From SLQH01 sp964612995 (GTDB lineage Bacteria > Planctomycetota > UBA11346), in contig CAZTGE010000145.1 in NCBI GenBank assembly GCA_964612995.1, forward strand, positions 1-9,838: DNA of 9,838 nt, written 5' to 3'. Both the position numbers and the translations under genes were made by a program. The notes below the pieces were generated by a model. It worked only from the letters and a program-made list of their open reading frames with translations, did not search any database and had not been told where the DNA came from. Below are positions 5,997 to 9,838 of this stretch, piece by piece; position 1 is the stretch's first letter, and each line of letters starts with the position of its first letter.

Positions 5997-7190
5997 ATGC
6001 GCTCCCGACGACGTGCCGGCCCCGCTGCCGATGCCCCCCCACAGCCGGCTCCGCTGCCACCCCGACGCGACCGCGGTTGGACGCCGCCAAAGCTTCGCGA
6101 GCACCTGCAGCAGGACCCTGCCTTCCGCGTCGCCAGCCCAGATGGGCTCTACTGGTACGATCCGTTCACGGGCTCCCAGGTCGACGCTGCCTTCGATTGG
6201 CTCGAAGACGCCTTCACCTGGCTGATGGAACACAAGCCCTGGCGCAAGCGACCGCAACCGATGAGCCGGGCCGAGGTGGCACAGATCAAGTGGCGCCGCC
6301 ACATCCGCGAACAGATCCCCACCGAGCGCCGCCTGCGTCTGTTCCTCGACAACGGCTACTGGCTCAATCCCTATACCGGCCGGTTCGTCAAGAACGTCAA
6401 GCCGCCCGGATCCAAGCTCGATGACACCGTACTCGATCGCATGGCCCTGGCCCTGGCTCAGATGGACGACCAGGCCGCCGAGCGGATCAAGGAACTGACC
6501 ATTCTCGAGGGGATCCTCGACGACGCGGATCGCAAGCTCAAGGCCCAACGCAGCGAACGTGCCCAGGCGGCCGCCCCCCCAGCGACCGGGGCGCCCCCGG
6601 CCGGCACTGCCGCTACGCAACCCGCGCTGTCGGACGACCCCCGCGAGCGCCTGCAGCAGCTGCACTGGATCGTCGCCAGCGCCAGAGACGCCCAGATCGA
6701 GACGCCAGCGATCTACCAGTCCTGCCGTGATCGCGGCGTCGACCTGCTGCTGGTCGACCCGCATGTCCTGGCGCACAGCGAGAACCCACCGGATCTGCAG
6801 ACGCAGCTCGAGAGCGCGGGCGGGAACCACGCGCAGTTGGTCGCCACCCTGTCGACCACCCTCGGCCCGGTCTGCTGCCTCCATCTCGATGGCGCTGGCG
6901 GCGTCACCGTCTGGGCGCAGAACACCGCCGACCTGCTCATCGCCGCACCGGCCGGTACCACCGTGCTCCGCCGGGTGCAGCCAGGCGCCGAGGCGCCGGC
7001 CACGACCCAGCTCGCGCCCGGCGAGACCCTGCTCGCGCTGGCGGCGTCACCGGTCGCCGAAGCGGATGCAACCTGTGTGCGCTGGACCGCGCTGCTCCAT
7101 CATTGCTGTGCGTCCGAGGGCCTGCGGGCCAAGGCCCTGCTCGCCGACCTCCATGGCGTGCCGGCCCTGGCCCTGTGCGTACGCCGCTGA
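5997..7190 (+). CDS. Unrecognised protein: twin YW-x-P-x-TG repeats, PP2C-like half
   Basis: A 397-residue cytoplasmic-looking protein with no signal peptide or membrane segment. After a basic Pro-rich tail (1-30), two related 32-residue units occur: 33-64 with LYWYDPFTGSQVD and 103-134 with GYWLNPYTGRFVKN, each preceded by (L/I)RE(H/Q). A helical stretch (142-190) and an Ala/Pro linker (190-212) follow. The rest (215-397) loosely resembles the end of SpoIIE/PP2C phosphatases (CCLHLDGAGGVTVWAQNTA, then LAPGETLLALAAS), but the usual TDG metal-binding motif is absent, suggesting a catalytically dead relative. This comparison is inference from memory. An in-frame TGA lies nine bases upstream, so 5997 is the first possible start; no Shine-Dalgarno precedes it. 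It is convergent with xylulokinase and its partners are unknown. Confidence 0.8.
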   Translation: MRSRRRAGPAADAPPQPAPLPPRRDRGWTPPKLREHLQQDPAFRVASPDGLYWYDPFTGSQVDAAFDWLEDAFTWLMEHKPWRKRPQPMSRAEVAQIKWRRHIREQIPTERRLRLFLDNGYWLNPYTGRFVKNVKPPGSKLDDTVLDRMALALAQMDDQAAERIKELTILEGILDDADRKLKAQRSERAQAAAPPATGAPPAGTAATQPALSDDPRERLQQLHWIVASARDAQIETPAIYQSCRDRGVDLLLVDPHVLAHSENPPDLQTQLESAGGNHAQLVATLSTTLGPVCCLHLDGAGGVTVWAQNTADLLIAAPAGTTVLRRVQPGAEAPATTQLAPGETLLALAASPVAEADATCVRWTALLHHCCASEGLRAKALLADLHGVPALALCVRR

Positions 7191-7293
7191 GCCGCCTGCC
7201 CCGCGCCCGATGGCGGCGGCGCCACGGCATCCCCGGTCGGGACGTCCGCGCGCAGCCGCATGCCTGCCAGAGCGGAGATCAAGCGCCCAGCCG

Positions 7294-7312
7294 ACACCCA
7301 CCTGACGGGTGT
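7294..7312. terminator. Weak hairpin between convergent genes
   Basis: ACACCC (7294-7299) pairs with GGGTGT (7307-7312) around a 7-base loop, between the ends of the 397-residue protein gene and xylulokinase. There is no T-tract on either strand. Another GC stem, GCCGCC/GGCGGC (7191-7196, 7212-7217), starts right after the first stop codon. Either could aid Rho-dependent or structural termination. Confidence 0.2.
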
Positions 7313-7327
7313 GCGCCGGATTCCAGC

Positions 7328-8815
7328 TCACAGCAGCCGGTCGAGCACCCCGCGCCAAGCGCCGTAGGCGTCGGCGTAGGCCTGGGCCTGCGTCGCGTCC
7401 GGCTCCACGACCTGCTTGCGTTCCAACCCGACCATCGCCGCGGCCTCGTCAGCGAAGATCCCGGCGCCGAGCCCGGCACCGCGAGCTGCACCCTGGGCGC
7501 CGTCGCAGTCGTACAGCTCCAGCATGGCTCCGGCAGTGGTCGCGAAGGCCTGTTGGAACACCGGGCTGATGAACATGTTGCCGTGACCGGCGCGGACGTT
7601 GTTGATCGCCACCCCGGCCCCGGCCATCACGTCGAGGCCGTACTTCATGGCGAAGACGATGCCTTCCTGCGCCGCGCGCAGGTAGTGCGAGCGACCGTGG
7701 ATGTTGAAGTTGATGTTGGCCCAGGTTCCACCGAGCTCGCGGTTGCCCAGGGTCCGCTCGGCACCGTTGCCGTAGGGCAGCAACACCAGGCCTTCACTGC
7801 CCACCGGGGCCTCGGCCGCGAGCGCGTCCATCTGTTTGTAGCTCAGGCTGGTGCCGACGATCTCGCGTTTGAGCCAGCTGTTGAGGATGCCGGTGCCGTT
7901 GATGCACAACAGGACACCGTAGCGTGGAGCCTCGGCGCGGTGGTTGAGATGGACGAAGGTGTTCACGCGCGATTGCGGATCGCAGGCCCGCTGGTCGGTG
8001 ACGCCGTAGACCACACCCGAGGTCCCGGCGGTGGCGGCGACCTCGCCCGGCTGGAGCACGCCCAAGGAGAGCGCATTGTTCGGCTGGTCGCCGCCACGGT
8101 AGCTCACCGGCGTACCGGTGGCGAGGCCGAAGGTCTGAGCGGCTTCGGCCGTGAGTTCACCCTGGACGCCGAAGGTCGGCACCAGCGGGGCCAGCAGATC
8201 GTGCGCGATGCCGTAGTGATCGAGCAGCATGGTCGCCGGGCCATCAGCCTGGAAGTCCCACAGCACGCCCTCCGAGAGACCCGAGGCGGTGGTCGCCGCG
8301 GTACCGGTCAAGCGCATGGCGAGATAGTCACCGGGCAGCATGACCGTATCGATGGCGGCGAAGATCTCGGGCTCGTTGTCCTTGACCCACTTGAGCTTCG
8401 ATGCGGTGAAATTGCCCGGTGAATTGAGCAGCCGCTGTCCGCAGACCTCGTCGCCCAACGCGGCAGCGGCGGCATTGCCGATCTCGACCGCGCGGCTGTC
8501 GCACCAGATGATCGCCGGACGCAGCGCCTCGCCCGCGCGATCGACGCAGACCAGCCCGTGCATCTGATAGGCGATCCCCACCGCCTTGACCTCGCTCGCA
8601 CCGACATCGGCCGTCGCCAGGACCTCGCGCGTGGCATTGGCCGCGTGCTCCCACCAGGACGCGGGATCCTGCTCGGCCCAGCCCGGCCGCGGCGCAACGA
8701 TGGGCAGCTCGGTGTTCGGCGAGGTGGCCGCGGCCATGGTGGCGCCGGTCTCCACATCCAACAGCGAGGCCTTGATCGAGGATGAGCCGACATCGAGTCC
8801 GAGCAGGCAGGGCAT
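7328..8815 (-). CDS. xylB: Xylulokinase (FGGY family)
   Basis: Phosphorylates D-xylulose with ATP to xylulose 5-phosphate, which enters the pentose phosphate pathway in the cytoplasm. The 495-residue length is normal. FGGY landmarks are in order: the N-terminal nucleotide-binding lobe starts LGLDVGSSSIKASLLD (5-20); QMHG (84-87) and WCDSRA (104-109) line the sugar site; LPGDYLAMRLTG (160-171); RGGDQPNNA (240-248) carries the presumed catalytic base Asp243; ATAGTSGVVYGV (261-272) and LLPYGNGAERT (345-355) belong to the C-terminal lobe; and GAQGAARGAGLGAG (439-452) is near the ATP site. The GGDQPNNA form is the one I associate with Bacteroidota/PVC enzymes rather than the E. coli GGGDNAAGA form. 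AAGGAG seven bases before the ATG fixes the start. It is divergent from the DbpA-like gene, with no xylA or transporter nearby. Another FGGY pentulose kinase is the main alternative. Confidence 0.94.
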   Translation of the reverse strand: MPCLLGLDVGSSSIKASLLDVETGATMAAATSPNTELPIVAPRPGWAEQDPASWWEHAANATREVLATADVGASEVKAVGIAYQMHGLVCVDRAGEALRPAIIWCDSRAVEIGNAAAAALGDEVCGQRLLNSPGNFTASKLKWVKDNEPEIFAAIDTVMLPGDYLAMRLTGTAATTASGLSEGVLWDFQADGPATMLLDHYGIAHDLLAPLVPTFGVQGELTAEAAQTFGLATGTPVSYRGGDQPNNALSLGVLQPGEVAATAGTSGVVYGVTDQRACDPQSRVNTFVHLNHRAEAPRYGVLLCINGTGILNSWLKREIVGTSLSYKQMDALAAEAPVGSEGLVLLPYGNGAERTLGNRELGGTWANINFNIHGRSHYLRAAQEGIVFAMKYGLDVMAGAGVAINNVRAGHGNMFISPVFQQAFATTAGAMLELYDCDGAQGAARGAGLGAGIFADEAAAMVGLERKQVVEPDATQAQAYADAYGAWRGVLDRLL

Positions 8816-8860
8816 TGAAGTTCTCCTTCCGGGCGCCCTATGCTGGAAGTCCCCGTGCGG

Positions 8861-8881
8861 GTGGCAAGCAGGCCCTGCCAC
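8861..8881. promoter_or_regulatory. Nested inverted repeats in the divergent intergenic region
   Basis: GTGGCA (8861-8866) and TGCCAC (8876-8881) form a 6-9-6 inverted repeat, overlapping the palindrome GCAGG-C-CCTGC (8868-8878). It lies 46 bp upstream of the xylulokinase start, suitable for an operator of a sugar-responsive repressor, but no repressor is encoded next to it. Confidence 0.25.
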
Positions 8882-8927
8882 GGCCGCGCCAGGGTCCACG
8901 CCTGCGGGCCCCGGCTCGCGGCGGGCG

Positions 8928-8955
8928 TTGATCGCCCCCCGGGCCGGGCTAGCGT
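8928..8955 (+). promoter_or_regulatory. Candidate promoter for a leaderless DbpA-like mRNA
   Basis: TTGATC (8928-8933) and TAGCGT (8950-8955) are 16 bp apart. The presumed -10 ends six bases before the ATG at 8962, so transcription would begin at or next to the start codon. This fits the absence of any Shine-Dalgarno sequence. The hexamers are imperfect matches. Confidence 0.3.
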
Positions 8956-8961
8956 CGCGCC

Positions 8962-9435
8962 ATGGCGTCGCTTCCCGCCCTCAAACAGGGCCACGTCCGC
9001 ATCCACCTGTTGCTCTCCGACCCCGCGAGCATCACCCCCGGCGGCCTGCTCCAGGCCTCGGGCCTGGAGCCCGAACAGGTCGACAACATCCACATCGACC
9101 GTGGCGAAGCCCTGATCGACGTGATCGCCGAGGTCGGCCGCGACGCCCGTACCCGACTCGAGCAGCTCGGGCCGACCCAGATCCGTCATCCCGAGCGCCC
9201 GGCACCGGCCCCCTTCGTCTGGCTGCGGATCAACGTCGGCCGCAACCACGGCCTCACCGCACGCCAGCTCGACAAGGTGCTCAACCGCGCCGATGCCGGC
9301 AAGGTCGGCCAGATCAACATCAAGAACACCTACGCTCTGGTCGGCCTGCCCGAAGACCGTATCGCCGCAATCGCCGAACGACTGGAGGGAACCCGCCTCA
9401 ACGGCGTGATCCTCCATCCGACCCACAAGGGCTGA
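8962..9435 (+). CDS. Stand-alone protein of two DbpA-like RNA-binding domains
   Basis: A 157-residue protein. Residues 85-152 match the RNA-binding domain found at the C-terminus of the DEAD-box helicase DbpA, an RRM-like fold: VWLRINVGRNHGLTARQLDKV, then GQINIKNTYALVGLPED and LEGTRLNG. Residues 11-70 look like a diverged copy of the same domain: VRIHLLLSDPASITPGGLL, then VDNIHIDRGEALIDVIAEV. Helicase motifs are absent, so it should bind RNA without unwinding it; in E. coli DbpA this domain recognises 23S rRNA hairpin 92, but the target here is unknown. An in-frame TAG at 8950 makes 8962 the first possible start, and no Shine-Dalgarno is present. It is divergent from xylulokinase and 21 bases upstream of the hairpin array, which may end its transcript. 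Confidence 0.88.
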   Translation: MASLPALKQGHVRIHLLLSDPASITPGGLLQASGLEPEQVDNIHIDRGEALIDVIAEVGRDARTRLEQLGPTQIRHPERPAPAPFVWLRINVGRNHGLTARQLDKVLNRADAGKVGQINIKNTYALVGLPEDRIAAIAERLEGTRLNGVILHPTHKG

Positions 9436-9456
9436 GGCTTCCCTCACAGGGGGCGC

Positions 9457-9838
9457 TGTTTACAGAGGGGGCGCTGCCCCCTCGCGGCTTCGCCGCATAC
9501 CCCCACGGCCTCGGTCGTCGCTCGCCAGCTGCGCTGGCGTTTTCGGCGGCCCTGCGGGCCATTGTCGCCGAAAAGCGCTCCTCGGTCGGCCGGTCGCCCA
9601 GCCAGGTATGGCTGGGCTCCTGTTTACAGAGGGGGCGCTGCCCCCTCGCGGCTTCGCCGCATACCCCCACGGCCTCGGTCGTCGCTCGCCAGCTGCGCTG
9701 GCGTTTTCGGCGGCCCTGCGGGCCATTGTCGCCGAAAAGCGCTCCTCGGTCGGCCGGTCGCCCAGCCAGGTATGGCTGGGCTCCTGTTTACAGAGGGGGC
9801 GCTGCCCCCTCGCGGCTTCGCCGCATACCCCCACGGCC
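9457..9838. repeat. Tandem array of 164-bp hairpin-chain units
   Basis: Two full units (9457-9620, 9621-9784) are identical by my reading, and a third begins at 9785 and runs off the window. In unit 1 five stems follow one another: GGGGGC/GCCCCC (9467-9481), GCGGC/GCCGC (9484-9496), CGCCAGC/GCTGGCG (9523-9539), TTTTCGGCG/CGCCGAAAA (9540-9574, with GCCC/GGGC inside) and GCCCAGCC/GGCTGGGC (9596-9617). A partial echo of the unit start, ACAGGGGGCGCTG, lies just before at 9446-9458. Minus-strand frames across it repeat one peptide and are artefacts of the repeat. It has no variable spacers, so it is not a CRISPR array. Confidence 0.93.

Noticed and set aside
5970..6884. 304-codon minus-strand frame
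   Set aside because: It is antisense to the 397-residue protein, which shows an internal duplication and coherent composition.
7103..8422. 439-codon plus-strand frame
   Set aside because: It runs antisense through xylulokinase, whose FGGY motifs are all present in the minus-strand frame.
8308..9447. 379-codon minus-strand frame
   Set aside because: It overlaps the DbpA-like gene antisense and xylulokinase in another frame; it has no recognisable domain.
9460..9834. Minus-strand coding frame of 124 codons
   Set aside because: It is a repeated peptide produced by the tandem array; there is no start signal or domain, and the hairpins explain the sequence.
9457..9838. CRISPR array or integron attC array
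   Set aside because: Whole 164-bp units are identical with no variable spacers, and no attC-type conserved ends, cassette genes, integrase or cas genes are visible.

Overview
This is a high-GC, gene-dense bacterial window from a Gram-negative-type cell: it has a lipobox lipoprotein and a Sec-exported multidomain protein. Both exported proteins are very acidic, which fits a marine or saline habitat. The xylulokinase is the variant with RGGDQPNNA around the catalytic Asp, and there is a stand-alone DbpA-type RNA-binding protein. Together these make a Planctomycetota/PVC-like genome plausible, but the sequence does not prove it. A run of exactly 100 N flanked by the same 55-mer points to a short-read, possibly metagenomic, assembly.

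Layout. 1-410: a non-coding stretch with a perfect 28-bp palindrome, a 115-bp structured repeat (copy I), a doubtful 40-codon membrane ORF and an operator-like inverted repeat. 411-1019 (+): a TetR-family regulator. 1031-2500 (-): a PA14-domain lipoprotein, convergent with tetR. 2677-2713: an intrinsic terminator. 2740-5369 (-): a secreted protein with an N-terminal carbohydrate-binding-like domain, a concanavalin-like domain and nearly identical PKD domains; the 100-N gap lies inside it and closes in frame if the flanking 55-mers are overlapped. 5370-5996: non-coding, with a polypyrimidine leader and copy II of the 115-bp element, inverted relative to copy I. 5997-7190 (+): an unrecognised protein with two YW-x-(D/N)-P-x-TG repeats and a C-terminal half that may be a degenerate PP2C/SpoIIE fold. 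7328-8815 (-): xylulokinase. 8962-9435 (+): a small protein made of two DbpA-like RNA-binding domains. 9457 to the end: a tandem array of 164-bp units, each a chain of five hairpins, running off the window.

Function. The secreted protein and the lipoprotein look like surface or polysaccharide-contact proteins, and xylulokinase would feed a pentose into the pentose phosphate pathway. A plant or algal polysaccharide lifestyle is a reasonable inference, but no glycoside hydrolase, transporter or xylose isomerase is present. The genes do not form one operon.

Most striking: no complete new system is visible, but two things merit attention. One is the 115-bp dispersed element, whose two copies differ by compensatory base-pair changes in two helices. 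The other is the hairpin-chain tandem array at the right end.
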